64,000 nt of DNA from Pholis gunnellus (taxonomy: Eukaryota; Chordata; Actinopteri; Perciformes; Pholidae). Made by a program: the position numbers and the translations under genes. This document shows, piece after piece, positions 1-12,200 of this stretch. The first letter of the stretch is position 1; every line of letters begins with the position of its first letter. The DNA is taken from contig OU342814.1 of NCBI GenBank assembly GCA_910591455.2, positions 19,704,768 through 19,768,767 on the forward strand, in the 5' to 3' direction. The notes under the pieces were generated by a model. That model saw only the letters and a list, made by a program, of their open reading frames with translations, was not told where the DNA came from and did not search any database.

Positions 1-1407
1 ATGTGAGGATTGTATATATGATAGAATGTGAAGCTCTCTTTTGAAAAACGTAATCATTTTTAAGTAGCTAGTCCACAAACACAGAAGTTGCAGCTCTACA
101 TGCTGTGAACAGAGACCAATGCTAAACCAGACACAGACGCAACAATCCTGTGGCATGAATTTGTGTGTGTGTGTGTTTTCATAGAATGCCAACTGCTCGC
201 CATGAACAGGTGGAACGGGCGCAGTAACACGGCGTCAGAGGCCGTGTGGTGAAGAAAGGCTCGTCACCACCAAACGGCAGCTTCAGAAGGATTAGCGCTG
301 ATCCCCAGGTTCAAGGTTAAAGACAAGAGAGAGGGAGGGGAGAGCTAATGATCAGATTAATAATGTAATACACTGCCACAGTGTCATGTGACATGCCTCT
401 GCAGCGAGGTTAGTGCCATACCGGGTAAGGAATAATTCCGGCCTTCTCACACTTTGGTTTATTTACATTGCTCTGTATTCATTTGTATAACAGAAAAAAC
501 TAAGTTGTGAACAATTCAGTTTTCAAACTTTGCAAAATATTGGCTAAGCAAATAATTCATGAGGAAGAAAATGCACTCAGCAGCATATTGTCGGGCCTCA
601 ATGATCCACACAGTGAGTTTTGCTGAGAATACACTGCATGTAAGCATAACTTTTGTTTGTTTATGAAAAAATCCTCTTGAGTCAGTTGCTGTGAAGGCAT
701 AATGCGTCGTGACTGAGAGTGAGGCGACTCACTCGAGGTTTTATTCTTGTTTTACTGCTGTGATAAAAGTGTTTATGTGATGCGAAAAAGTAGAGGATAG
801 AGGATGTTCATAAAGTCCAAAAAACTGACTCAGTAATGTCAGTTATGTTTGCTAACATTAGTCATCATAAACCACCATTCATGTAAGAATGTTTTCTATA
901 TTCAAGTGAACAAAGGTGTGTTTTATCATTAAGGAGTTCAATGTGTGATTTGTATGAGCATGATTTAATTCCCAGGAGCATATCTGTGGTCAGAGCTGCA
1001 GTGTTGCTTGCACTGGTGTCCATCACACCCCGAAAATAATCCCAGTTTTTTTATTTCCTGACTCAGCTGCTGTTCAGCTGCCGCTCGCTTCATGTAAAGG
1101 GTTGGGCACTCAACCTGAACATTTGGCAATACTGGATACAAAACAGGGTTTGATTTAATAAATGGGCTTGGAACAAAATGACCACAGTAAATTTGTGGGG
1201 CAAAAAGAGCGACTTATAAAGTTACTTGTAAGGATACTGAAATTTCGATTTCTTGTTTACTATTTGACTGGATTTTCTTGTTGAAAAAATAGCTTGTTGT
1301 GGTCACAACTCATTTTCGGTACGTGGACGAAGGGCACAGAGCCTACTCCCTCTGATGACGAAACTTACGTCCCTCACGGACGCAGGAAGTGACCGTAGAG
1401 TTCAGCT

Positions 1408-1497
1408 ATGACGGCATCAATAATGCAGTCTGCAAGTGGAGTCAGAAAACCTGCTGCTCGGCGGACCATGAAGAAGGGCAAGAAGCTAGGAATGTAA
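1408..1497 (+). other. Short basic ORF behind a promoter-like patch (29 codons)
   Basis: An ATG at 1408 opens a 29-codon frame ending in TAA at 1497. The C-terminal half is very basic (GVRKPAARRTMKKGKK). Just upstream, 1340-1400 is richer in CpG than its surroundings, with CRE-like TTACGT/TGACG pieces and an ETS-like GGAAGTGAC at about 1385. It could be the first exon of an unknown gene, a micro-ORF or a decayed retrocopy. I do not recognise the peptide and no splice partner was identified. Confidence 0.2.
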
Positions 1498-2949
1498 TGT
1501 TTGTATGGTTTGGTTTGATGAGGCCGATATCATTAATCTGAACCTACAAGGTACTTGACAGCAGTATACTCTCAATACTCATTCATCCATTTTCTACACT
1601 GTTCAGGGTTTAATGGTGCATTAGCACTACTTTATGCTGAAATATATCAGTTGGGAGAGAGTTAGGCTGAAGATGTAAAAGTCGTTGGTTCGAGCGTACA
1701 ATGTCTTCATTGTGTTGTCTTCAAGTGGCTTTTTCCAGTCTTTACTCTGGGCTATAGGGTGAACATATTGTAAAACTACATTTGTGTTAAATGCACAAAT
1801 GACAATCACATTCAATTGAATGAATAAGAGAAATGTATCTGAAGGATCCCATTCATCCAAGTCATAATGTAGCTTATAGAAGAACTTAGTCAAAAGCAAC
1901 TGGACTTATTCTTTTAAACTCAAATGATACGAGGTTGATAGTAACATATATTTTATTATCTGCCCATGTTCGCGAGCATCTGAGCAGACCTTGGATACAG
2001 ACATGTGGACACTTTAGTGCAGATCACAATTAATGTTTTAACTTGTTGAACCACACCATCTAAAGGCAAATCAACATGAAAATACAAAATACAAAATATG
2101 AATCAAAATAAAACAAAGAATAGAAGTAAAAGAGTTACAATGGAACATGTGGTTTTCAGTCTGAACCAATGCCCGTAATGTAACTGCGGCTCAGCAGCAA
2201 TCTGCTGTAAAATTAACTTGTGTTTAACGCATTGCTTGTAAATTTGGAAGTGTTTCTGTGTGTGACTGGTGTAAATCATGCACAGAGAATAATGAGTCAT
2301 TCCAAGTGTAATGATGATGAGTCAGTCAGCCAGTCAGTCATTCGGGAACCTGCTGATCAAGAGACAGAGAATAAAGTTGAGAGGAGAGGAGGATGGATGA
2401 AGAGAGGTGATTAAAGAACAGAAGGGAATTATTATAAATTAGAGGTTCAGATTTGAGGAGAAGAGGAAAATAATGAAAAAGAAGCATAAGGACTTAGAGA
2501 CAAGAGAGGAAAAGATAGCAGAGAGGATGAGAAGAAATAAAGAGCTAAGGGCTGAATGGGCTAAAAGAGAGAAATGAGGAGAACAGAGCGCATCAGAATC
2601 GAGAAAAAGAAAGAAAGGAGAGGGGAATTCTTGAGGCAGTGGTCAGTAATTGGGGGGTTCAGAAGTCGATCCACATTCCTGTAGAGTGAGGATATAGAAC
2701 AATGGCTGCCAGCAGTGTATGTAGGGCACATCAGAGACACCCCAAGATCCTGTTCAAGACGAGAGAGACGAGGAGGACAGATGCTTCTCCCCTTAGTAAC
2801 CTTTTCTTATCATTTGCATTTGCTCTAAGGAATACTGGTATGCAACAATGTGTCCATCTTTTCTTCAATCTATCAGTAATCAGCCTTCTTTTATCCTCAC
2901 AAATTAAACTAAATTAAACAAGTCAAACTGCATTATTATTTTCGCCATG

Positions 2950-3342
2950 TCATTTTGTTCAGACTGAAATATCTCAACAGTTATGAGATGGATTGTCAAT
3001 AAATGATATGCAAATATTTATGATCCCCTTAAAATGAATCCCACAGTCTTTGGTGATCCCGGACTTTTCCTCTAGCGCCACCATGAGGTTGACATTTGTG
3101 GTTTCATGTACAATTTCTCATCAACTATTGCATTGGTTGATATGGCAATTGAAAGACATATTGATGTTGCCCAGAGGGTTTTGAGTACTTTGTTGATACC
3201 CTAAATGTTACTGAAGCACCATCCCCGGCTCCAATTTGTAAATTGTCCAATACTTTGGTTTATGACAAAATCCCAGAAAAAAACGAATGACATTCCAATC
3301 AGCCTCAGCTGTGCTTTGTGTTGATCGCGACAAATGTTCGTT
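2950..3342 (+). repeat. Interspersed teleost repeat (family A), 5' part
   Basis: This segment carries phrases that I recall from a very common percomorph interspersed repeat: 'atctcaacag', 'ctctagcgccaccatgag', 'tccaatactttggtttatga' and 'cagcctcagctgtgctttgtg', in the expected order. Other fragments with the same wording lie at 6120-6290, 21296-21347, 44362-44392 and 50530-50640 in this window. No coding capacity is visible. The element is interrupted at about 3345 by a LINE tail and appears to resume at about 3649. The family name is not assigned. Confidence 0.65.
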
Positions 3343-3344
3343 AG

Positions 3345-3650
3345 CATTTTGGGAACACAATTAACCTTCATTTTGTTTCTGTTTGCTGCTGCCTTTAATT
3401 GAACCATTTTCAAGGATCTTAATCAATTTCCTACATTTCTGCATTTTTCTACTGTATTTTATTTCTTACACTGCTTGTTTGTGTTTTAATGACTGTTTTT
3501 AATGTTTCAATGAATGTTCTTAATTGTTTTTAAATCTCCTTTTCTTTTGCCTTATGTTTTGATGCTTTTAATAGGTTTTATGTGAAGCACTTTGAATTAC
3601 CTTGTTGTTGAAATGTGCTATACAAATAAACTTGCCTTGCCTTGCCTAAT
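3345..3650 (+). mobile_element. LINE (L2/Maui-like) 3' terminal fragment
   Basis: An AT-rich stretch full of 'tttttaat' motifs leads into 'gaagcactttgaattacc' and 'tgtgctatacaaataaac', then a short (TTGCC)n tail at about 3630-3648. From memory this is the typical 3' end of fish L2-clade LINEs and of SINEs that borrow their tail. The body is 5'-truncated and has no reverse-transcriptase frame. Family-A sequence lies on both sides, so this is an insertion into an older repeat. Confidence 0.6.
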
Positions 3651-3740
3651 GTTGTCATTGTTACCATGTTAGCAGGCTGACAACGTTGTGCCAAAGGAAA
3701 GCCTCACAGAGCCATTAGCATGGCTGTAGATTCGTACTTG
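3651..3740 (+). repeat. Family A repeat, 3' part
   Basis: 'ttgtcattgttaccatgtta', 'gcaggctgacaacgttg' and 'gcctcacagagccattagca' followed by 'tggctgtaga' match, in order, the 3' half of the repeat whose 5' half lies at 2950-3342. The two pieces were probably one element before the LINE fragment inserted. Confidence 0.55.
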
Positions 3741-3948
3741 ATACCTCTTCATTAGTAGAATTGAATTTATAAAATACTCTCACACAGCTATAAAAAACAA
3801 CAACACGTATTTAGCTTCTGTATCTATGTAGACTGGCGTGCACATTGCACAGTAAAGTATGACGCTGTGTTATTTAAATAAACAGATAAAAATAACAAAC
3901 TGCTGAAACTGTTGCCATGTTATAAAGCATCCTAAGTAGACAGCTGAG

Positions 3949-3985
<37 letters not shown>
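3949..3985 (+). repeat. Compound (TC)n(AC)n microsatellite
   Basis: About 9 TC units pass directly into about 9-10 AC units. It is a simple-sequence repeat in intergenic DNA. Confidence 0.9.
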
Positions 3986-4949
3986 TTCTCTCTCCTCTTC
4001 CCTGTCGGTCTTTTTGAATCTTCTCTTTCTTTGCAGCTGTCTTCTGTTCTCCTGTGATATCCACCTACTGTATCTGAGTCCTGTCACTGTCTGCCTTTCT
4101 TTATCTCTCTCTCTATTTGTCCCTCTACCTCTTCTTATGTTTCTCTCTTCATCTCAGTTCTGCCCTTGATTCTTTCACCATATTCCTCCTCCTCTGTCTC
4201 GTTATCTTGAATATACAGTATAAAATGTCTCTCCTGTCACTTTCACTTCCATTGTGTCTCTGTTCCCCTTCCACCACTCTCATTCCCTGCTTTGTCTCAT
4301 CGATTCATCTGTATCTGTATGTTTTGCTAAGTGTCTTTTCCCACTTCTCATTGACCTGTCTTGCTCTTTCAGGTGTAGCCTCTTGTCTCTCTATTTTCTC
4401 GCTGTTTTCTATATTTACTCCTAATGCGGACGGACATAAGCCTCGCTACACCAATCTTTGCAGTTGGCACTAATTGGTCTAATGAGAGCGCCAACATTAC
4501 TGGTCAGTCACAGTAACAATAAATTATGCATTAAACTGATATATTAAATTATTATTATTACAACTAGTTTTGCTATTATTATTCTCAGTTTCTTTTTTTT
4601 TTTACTTCTGTGGTTTTACTTTTGTGGTTACTTCTGTGGCAAACAGGAACACAAATTGAAATACAATTTTGATATTTACATACACTTCCTAGTGAAACCC
4701 ACTGCCCTAAATTAAAAAACAATTTGTATCATTGTATTTTTTTAACCTTCTGTTGTGCATCTGTTTATACGAGATAGCTTTTATGCCACCGCTTGTGCAT
4801 TTTTACATCGCTATTTTACCTTGCAGAAAGACTCCCAAACAATGTGTTGCTTTTGTGTGCCAGTGGTGTTACAGCTGTGGCTGTGTCCCCTGAAGATCCC
4901 TGGTGTATCCTTGTGTTTCACTTTCCCTGTGTTCCCAGTGGTCTCGTGT

Positions 4950-4952
<3 letters not shown>

Positions 4953-4984
<32 letters not shown>

Positions 4985-4986
4985 GC

Positions 4987-5056
<70 letters not shown>

Positions 5057-5072
5057 GCGCTCTCTCTCTCTC
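4953..5072 (+). repeat. Long interrupted (TC)n microsatellite
   Basis: About 120 bases of TC units, interrupted by 'tttcgc' near 4980, 'gc' near 4999 and 'gcgcgc' near 5055. It is a polypyrimidine/polypurine mirror tract able in principle to form triplex DNA. All long frames across it (poly Leu-Ser or Arg-Glu) are artefacts. Confidence 0.95.
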
Positions 5073-5178
5073 AACAACTTTGGTCCAAGTTTACTTCCTG
5101 TCAGCTATACTGCAAACAGGAAATACAAAGGAGGATGTTAGAATGTTTATGTTGTGAAGTTGGAAAAGGTCTGTATCA

Positions 5179-5181
<3 letters not shown>

Positions 5182-5225
<44 letters not shown>
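5182..5225 (+). repeat. (TA)22 microsatellite
   Basis: 44 bases of uninterrupted alternating TA, self-complementary and able to extrude as a cruciform. It lies 110 bases after the (TC)n tract. Confidence 0.95.
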
Positions 5226-5228
<3 letters not shown>

Positions 5229-5259
5229 CTGACTGACTCCCTGCTTGCCTGCAGTAACC

Positions 5260-5400
5260 ACCAAGCTTCCAACCTACCTCTGCTCACCATTCAGACCAGT
5301 CTCCATCATCAAAATAAAAACTCTCCTCTTACCACCACCACTGTCCGTGTCCTGCGTTTGGATCCGACCTGAGTCTGTAACAAGTGGAAGCACTGCAATT
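5260..5400 (+). mobile_element. Possible retroelement 3'-end fragment
   Basis: The stretch has an AATAAA-like 'aaaataaaaactc' followed by 'gtccgtgtcctgcgtttgga' and 'tccgacctgagtctgtaac'. This wording recalls the ends of fish retroelements, where '...ctgcgtttgggtcc...' precedes the terminus. No coding part, LTR pair or target-site duplication was identified, so the call is weak. Confidence 0.25.
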
Positions 5401-6119
5401 AACAGGCAACATTTCAAACTTCCAAACCCCTAAAACTGTCACACTCCCAATCTCATATTCATGCTCAAACTATCATTCAGCATCATTCATTGGGGACGAC
5501 TTGTGAGTCCCTCTTTTTGATGAAAACAGACATTATTTCCATTTTGTCAACTCATCTGGCAGGTAGGAAATAATGCATGACGTCTGGGCCACATCTAATG
5601 AGAACTATCAGCACCTCAGGAGACGGTGGGAACGGATTCATTAAACAATACGGATCGTTGCCCCTCAAGAGAAAAAGACACATTTCTTCACTGAAGATGT
5701 TGCAGGGCAAAAATGTCATTTTGGAATTTACAATCCAAAGAACTGTCCAACTGTGTGGCTGGGGACTGTGTTGCCGTGGTGATACATTCCACTTCCCAAA
5801 ACAAGAGGTCATGTCCCACAGGGTGATGTCACTGAAGACTTTGTTATCCCTCCAGTGGCCCCTCACTGTATGTGTGTCAGTGCTGCTCCAACAACTCTGC
5901 TAAAAAACTACAGGCATTTCTAAAATTCTTTTGATTCAAACTCACAGAAGGAGGAGGAGGAGTAGAGGTTTGTGCTCTTGATTCCAACAAGAAGTAGCAT
6001 CAGGTACATGTAGCCATGGCTAACAGTCCTGACATATAGATGAAAGGCCTGCAGACTGACAAAAAGCTGGAAGAGACTCCTCAGATGCAAAATAAGAATC
6101 TACAGCCACATACCAGCTC

Positions 6120-6290
6120 TGTGACTCTGTGCAGCAGTGCTTTGAGCAACATGCTAACATCAACAATAAACCTGCTTAGTATCAGCTTGCTAGCATTATC
6201 ATTGTGAGCATGTTATGCTGACATTGGCATTTAGCTTAAAGCCCTGCTGAGTGTAAGCACAGCCTCACAGAGCCGATATCGCAACAGACT
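6120..6290 (+). repeat. Family A repeat fragment (3' half)
   Basis: It contains 'aacatgctaacatcaac', 'cttgctagcattatcattg' and 'tgagcatgttatgctgacat', then 'gcctcacagagcc'. This is the same ordered wording as the family-A 3' part at 3651-3740. It is diverged and non-coding. Confidence 0.55.
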
Positions 6291-7184
6291 CCGAGTCTTG
6301 TTCCGGTTTTAAAGCTGGGTGTCCCGAGTCCCAACAAACATCTGTAAAGTACTCAAACATACCGCTTTACATAGTGAAAAGAACAATTACATTATAATAA
6401 TAGAAATACGAATAGAAATAATAGAATGCTTGTTAGTCAGTCAATGTGTCGGTGTCAAGGCTATTGCTATGACGCTCGAAGCGCTTTCTGTCAGTCGGGC
6501 GTTGAGCCTGCGCTTGTGCACACTGACAAATACCTTGTGTTTAGATTTAAACGGTATCGGGCAATCCGTATATATGGTATATCACACCAATGCAATCCTT
6601 GTGTTTACTGATGTTATTATACAGTTTTCAAATGAACTTTGTTTTGGTGGATTTTGGGAGACAAAACAACATTTATTTTGCCTGCTGAGGCGTTGTCCGT
6701 GTGTTGAGAGGTGTGCTTGGCAGTAGTAATTGTCCCCCGTCCTGATGAAGCCTGTGGAACATGTATATGTGCGTTCATTAACATGTGGTACACTTAAGGG
6801 TCCCACAGTGGGATCACAGAGTGGGAGGACAGTTGAATCATTCACTGCCTCCGTCTTTCTAATTAAACCTGTAAATCAAACTTGAGTCTGCATCTCTTAG
6901 CCTGTTTCTCACTTTCCTGCCACATCAACGTCCTTCTTTCTTTTTTCTTTTCCTCGGATCTTTCTCTACCTTATGTCAGCTGAAGCAAAGAGAGGAGGAG
7001 CGTGAAAGAGAGAGAAACTTCTTGTTTTCCTTTCAAGGTCTTCTTTCAGTCCTACTGATCTCTCTACCAAGGGAGCCACAAATCAGACTATTGCATATGC
7101 AACATGAGAAGAAGGAAATGTGTGATATACTGTCATCATGTTTATTTACTTGAGAACAGGAGAAAAGTCATTCATTAAATGTCC

Positions 7185-7236
7185 CCAACTAGATTCAACC
7201 ACACAAACGTTCTGAACCAGCTGAGCTATCAGGTGT
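7185..7236 (-). mobile_element. tRNA-derived SINE head (remnant)
   Basis: On the minus strand, TAGCTCAGCTGG (7217-7228) is an exact fit to a pol III A box. GGTTGAATCT (7191-7200) is a near fit to a B box, about 38 bases from the A box as in tRNAs. No complete cloverleaf or 3' tail is recognisable, so this looks like a decayed SINE rather than a tRNA gene. Confidence 0.4.
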
Positions 7237-8160
7237 AACTAACATCCAACATAAGTCTTTTAAAAGACTATAGAATAATAACAACATTATTATATACAAT
7301 AGAAGAACCACCAAGATTACAAAAACACTACACTGAAATCTGCAATAGCTATGTGACAAAATAAATAGTAAACATGATAATATGACAAAACAACTACAAC
7401 AATGCACTTAATCTCTCAGTCTTAATCGCCTCAGATGCTGGTGTTTTTGCATTTTGGATGACAGTAATCTTAGTTGATCGAGGTGGGTGAATGCGGTTTT
7501 ATATGATGAAAAACCTTCTCATTAATATGATTTAGTATTTTATAGTAGTTTTTATCTCACAATGTTAACGTAACTTTCTCAAAGGCACAAAGTAGTGTAC
7601 ATGCTCATCCGAATATCAGGCACCAGCACACTGAACCTTTTTTATTGGGTACAGCTTTATATGATGTTGGGCCATTACGTCTTCATCAGGATGGTGGCAC
7701 ACATGAGTAACTAATGTACGTACTGAATGGTAATAAGGCGTCTCGGACAAACAGAACCTTCCATAAGGTTTAATGTTGTGTCCTTATTCAATCCCAGAGG
7801 AGATTGAGTAGCCTAATTTAAAGGTCTGTATTTGATACTTTCCCATGCTCGGTATCTTGTTAAGAAATTGTGCTGAAACGTCTGAACTGTACTTAATACA
7901 TTTTTTTGGGAGCATTAATACTTTTCTCATAAACTCGACTTCTCATGATATATGGCCTAAATATGATTGATAAATGCCACTTGTATATGCATTTTATGAT
8001 GTGTATTTTATGGTACCTGTACTGTAATGCACATTTAAAATGTTATTTCTTGACTTGATCTGCTATTGTAGTCGTACTTTGTATGATGCATGAAAATGAA
8101 ACCAAACCAAACTGAGCTGCCTTCGCTTCATCCCTGATCATCACTACACACATGAGAGTC

Positions 8161-8186
8161 TGTGTGTGTGTGGTGTGTGTGTGTGT
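8161..8186 (+). repeat. (GT)n microsatellite
   Basis: Short interrupted GT run just upstream of the CpG-rich block that is the likely pcgf5 promoter. Confidence 0.8.
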
Positions 8187-8199
8187 TGTAGGCCAATAG

Positions 8200-9260
8200 T
8201 CACTCAGTTACACAACCGCTTTCAGTTTCCGAGCCCTGCCTGCCTGCCTGGTGGCTCCCCGCCCACCGCTGCTCTCTCTGCTGCCTGCTTGCTTGCCTGC
8301 CTACCCGACTGCCTGGCTGCTGGGCGGACTGGGGCAGATACGAGCCGACCAGTTCCGCGTTCTCTCCTCACCCAGTGCACGGACCGGAGTGAACAGGAGA
8401 ACCGGGCAGTGTCATGGTGGACATTCCTGCCCAGCCGCGGCATCCATAACTCCGGGGGCAGAGGGAAAGTGTGGTCGGAGGTGAGGAATGTGTTATTATT
8501 TCTTATTATTTCTGCGAATTCATCAGTCGACGTCGGTCGCGATACGTTACAGCCAAACTTTGACGCTGCTGGCTGGACCTCCTCTCTCTCTCTCTCTCTC
8601 CACCCCTCCCTCCCCCTCTCGCTCTCTCGCTCTCCTGAAACGCAAAGTGCGTCGCCGTGCACACTCACATGCGGGATTACGGTATGTTCACGCAAACAGC
8701 GAATAACCCGCGTACAGTGCGCTTCCCGTTGGTGTCGTTAAAAGGCCGTGGAACGAAGCTTTGCAACTTTTACTGTCGATACGTGCTGCGTGCGCGCGTG
8801 TCTACGTGTGTGCTCGAGTGTGTAGATAGATGGGTAGAGCTGCGACACGCGCGTATGCTTGCGCGCGTTTGAACGTGTTGGCTATTATGTATCGGCGTAT
8901 GTCACTGTAATGTGCGTGTGTCGTCCATTGATGTTGTTTTGACACAGGTGACGTAAACCGTGACGCGCCTCAACGATGAGATAAGCAGATCCGCTGCGTG
9001 TGAATAAATAGCACGCCTGTGCGCGCGCCACTGTTCCCCATTGACGGATACTGGGGGGGAGGATTTCAGAACTGCGCACTTGAGATTTTTCTAGCAAAAA
9101 GCGAAACACGCTAAAAAAGACGCAGGCGTCTGGAGTCGAGTACACAACATGTCCCCTGTCTGTTTGTTTCCTCAGTGAGTAAGCTGCCTGGAGCCAGCTC
9201 TGCATGTGTTCAACACTGTTTACACACCTGACGTAGACGTTTGTGTGACGTCGTTTCAAA
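8200..9260 (+). promoter_or_regulatory. pcgf5: CpG-rich block, probable pcgf5 promoter
   Basis: CG dinucleotides are frequent from about 8.3 to 9.26 kb, in contrast to the AT-rich DNA on both sides. The block includes a (TC)n tract at 8578-8636 and many 'gcgcg' words near 8790-9030. Three CRE-like TGACGT motifs (8949, 9229, 9246) lie in its downstream half. It sits about 4 kb before the pcgf5 start codon, on the same strand, with a plausible splice donor at 8481. I infer the TSS and first exon here; no transcript evidence is available. Confidence 0.55.
8222..8480 (+). other. pcgf5: Putative non-coding first exon of pcgf5
   Basis: A GC-rich stretch ends in 'gtcggag' followed by a strong donor, GTGAGG, at 8481. 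Vertebrate PCGF5 genes normally have a non-coding first exon. The 5' boundary is a guess, set where the GC-rich sequence begins. The 191-codon open frame crossing this block (8166-8741) has no domain and looks like a by-product of GC content. Confidence 0.35.
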
Positions 9261-12200
9261 ATGATGGAAGTATGCACGTGAGAATAAAGTAGACCCCAAA
9301 TGAAAGTAGCTGGTTCTGGGAATATTACAGTTGGCACCTATTATGTTTGCAGCATCAGGTGGATATAAAATGAGCTACGATTTAGAACAACAAACTAATG
9401 CCACAAATGAACACCTACATCAACATTTACTTTTATTAATTTGAGATGATTAGTCAAATTAAAATAAATTGAAAAGAAAATGAATATAACGTTTTACATC
9501 TCATACATCTGACAGTGAGTCAATATTATGACTTAGTTATTGATAATGATAAATTTGGCTGAGTAAGTCAATTATGTAGCCATGCAGTTCTGTTGCCTCA
9601 TCTCAATACACAGAGCTGTACCAAGAAACATCAGTTTGTTTGCCTGTCTTGACAGATTTTGATTTATTTAATTTCTTAGAACGTTTTGCCATGGATTAAG
9701 GGACAGGTGAGGTCGTTTGTGTTGGGGTTGCTGGAATTTAAAAAATATTTCTTCACCTAGAAACATGGCACATGTATCCCATAATTGTCTATCACTCTGA
9801 GTATTTAAAGTCTTGGTAGAGTTTAAGCAGTTACCAGAATTGAGCTTATTGCTATTTTTTTGTGCAAAGTTTGGCACAATGTTTCAATTTCAAGTGCATA
9901 TTTCCCATACATATAAATTGACAATATAAAACAGACATATATAGTCAAAATACTACTTTATATGCTAGACTAAGTAATTACGCAGTTAGACATATAATTG
10001 TAAAAGTATCTTGGACATATAACTTAATTCACGTGAAGAAATTCTCTAGTACGGAGAAGTATGTTATTTAATTTTGAAATATAACAGTAACATAACATAA
10101 GACTTATTGACTGTATTGCTTGGTCTCTTCATGGTGTGCACATATCTAAAGAAAGTTGTCAAAGCAGCAGACAGCCCACATTGGCAGATATATTGTGTAT
10201 GTCACCATATTGTTCTATGGCATTTAGAGCAGCTATTTGAGCCCTATACATACAGTATTCACACAGGAGCTACAGTATCACAAACTTTATTTTGATTGTA
10301 TTCCTATAGTAACGTATAATTTGTCTGTGATAAGCAGTGGTGAGTTGTTCCTGCTTCATTGTGTTGACTTCTGGCACAATCATATGTTGTGGTATCCCCC
10401 TACCATTAATAAAAAAAAGAGGTAAACCCACCAAAACTCATTTTGCATATTGGTTGCATTCATAGTAAAAATCGAGTAAGAAGAGCCAAACTGATTTTGG
10501 ATAAAGTCAATAAATACAACCTGCCTGCCAAACTGTTTATTCTGTAACTGTTATTATAATAATCTGCACGATGATTAGTATTTGATATTACCAGGTAATT
10601 ATAGACTGCTGTGTGTTTCCAAAGGAAATGAATCAGACCTGAGAACAGTGACTAATCCCACATCCAGAATCATTTACCGGCTTGCTCACTTAATTTACTG
10701 TAATAGCAGCACTGACACCTTACCATCTGAATAAAAGGCTTTGCACAGTAGAAAGGACATTTCTGAATGGAATTGCCGCCACCGCTATGACGCTTAATAT
10801 TGTATATTAATATATTTGAAGTAGGGCAACTAAAATTCATTCAAATCCATCAAAATGGGGATGGAGTTGATCCAAGTTGGAGACTTTAGCTATTCATAGT
10901 AATGGTAATCCAGAGACGGATGCATGTAGGTCAGCAACTGCAACAACCCTGTGAATGTTCATTTCATTGTTAGTTAATGATAAATACATTAATTAGACAA
11001 CAAAGCAGATAGGAGAGAACAAACCAAAAAGCTGGGGAAAGAATGAAGATGCACAAGCATTACAGTAAAATGATGATTGTGTACACCCTACAGCTATACA
11101 CTGTCTAGATATAGAAAAATAGTCTTAAACACCTGACAGTTATAGTCTTAAAACCCTAGAAACATAAACCACCGAGGGTCATAATAATACAGAACAATAA
11201 GAGAGTGACCAGAAAGACGGCAACATTGGTCATTTGTCCAAATACTTCAAAAAACCTGTGTTCATGTTTGACCGACATGTAACTTCTTGTGGTGAGCCAG
11301 GAGTTATTCAATCCTTTGAAGAGATCTAATCCTCACGAGTCAGAAAGTCAGTACAAGGTGACTTTGATAAATAGGTTAAATCACTGCCCTTTAAACTGAC
11401 TGTGAGCCAGTTCACAGCCTGAAATCGTCATATGGAGCTTTTCTGGTTGTTGATAATATTCCTGGTGTTGAAGGCAGTATTGCACGTCATGGACACAACT
11501 TTCTGATCTGATTGAATGTTGATGAATTATGTTTTCTTTTCTACTCAGAATCTTATCAAATGCGTTACGAGAGCAAACAGTCATTCCTCAAAAATCACTG
11601 TAAAGATATAGTTATATTTAATTTGTCTTTGTTATTCAGTTATAAGGGACTCTATAGACATTTCAAAATGTTCTTATTGTGTCTTAAGTTGTGCAAGGTT
11701 GTGCATATGTCTGTAAATATCTTCATGAATATATCTTTCAATTCCAGTTTTTTTAAATCTAGTTTTTTTTATCTGTACTCTGCACATAGCACACTTCCTT
11801 ATATTTGTTTTTTTATTGTCTTTAGGTAACTTGAGTTTGAGGTTAAAAGGTCATCAGACGGTCCCGTGTCACCATGTGCCACTAGAAGGACGTCAACAGC
11901 AGCAGCACCATAATGATGAATGAACTGACTGGGATGAGGCCGACTACGCAGAGGTCTTTGGCCTCACTGTCGTCAGCTGACCTCTGACCCCTCATGGATT
12001 AAAAATGGCACTTTGGCTGAGACGCGGAGGGAAGCGTGACGTCTTACTCTCCAGGAATTCTGGGACTTTAACAAGCGTGGTTGTTTGAAACAGGATTGCA
12101 CAGACTGGACAAACCTGGTGTCTTATTTTTTATTTCAATGGGAGTAACATGGTTCAGTGAAGATGGAATAAGTTCTGTGTGGGAGATGTTGATAACGAAA

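Larger units (their letters stand above)
1..8200. other. Upstream intergenic region, no confident gene
   Basis: No recognisable coding exon was found on either strand in these 8.2 kb. The region holds AT-rich unique-looking DNA, an old interspersed repeat split by a LINE tail (2950-3740), a second fragment of that repeat family (6120-6290), a tRNA-like SINE head (about 7185-7236, minus strand) and large (TC)n and (TA)n microsatellites (3949-3985, 4953-5072, 5182-5225). Open frames here are short, or made of Leu/Ser repeats from (TC)n, and have no domain signature. A distal enhancer or a non-coding RNA could be present and would not be visible by reading. Confidence 0.6.

Noticed and set aside
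4755..5236. Overlapping frames of 84-147 codons rich in Leu-Ser or Arg-Glu
   Set aside because: Pure translation of the (TC)n/(GA)n microsatellite, with no sequence outside it that resembles a protein.
8166..8741. 191-codon plus-strand and 157-codon minus-strand frames near 8.2-8.7 kb
   Set aside because: They lie in the CpG-rich promoter block where stops are rare. No domain, and both strands are open, as expected from composition.
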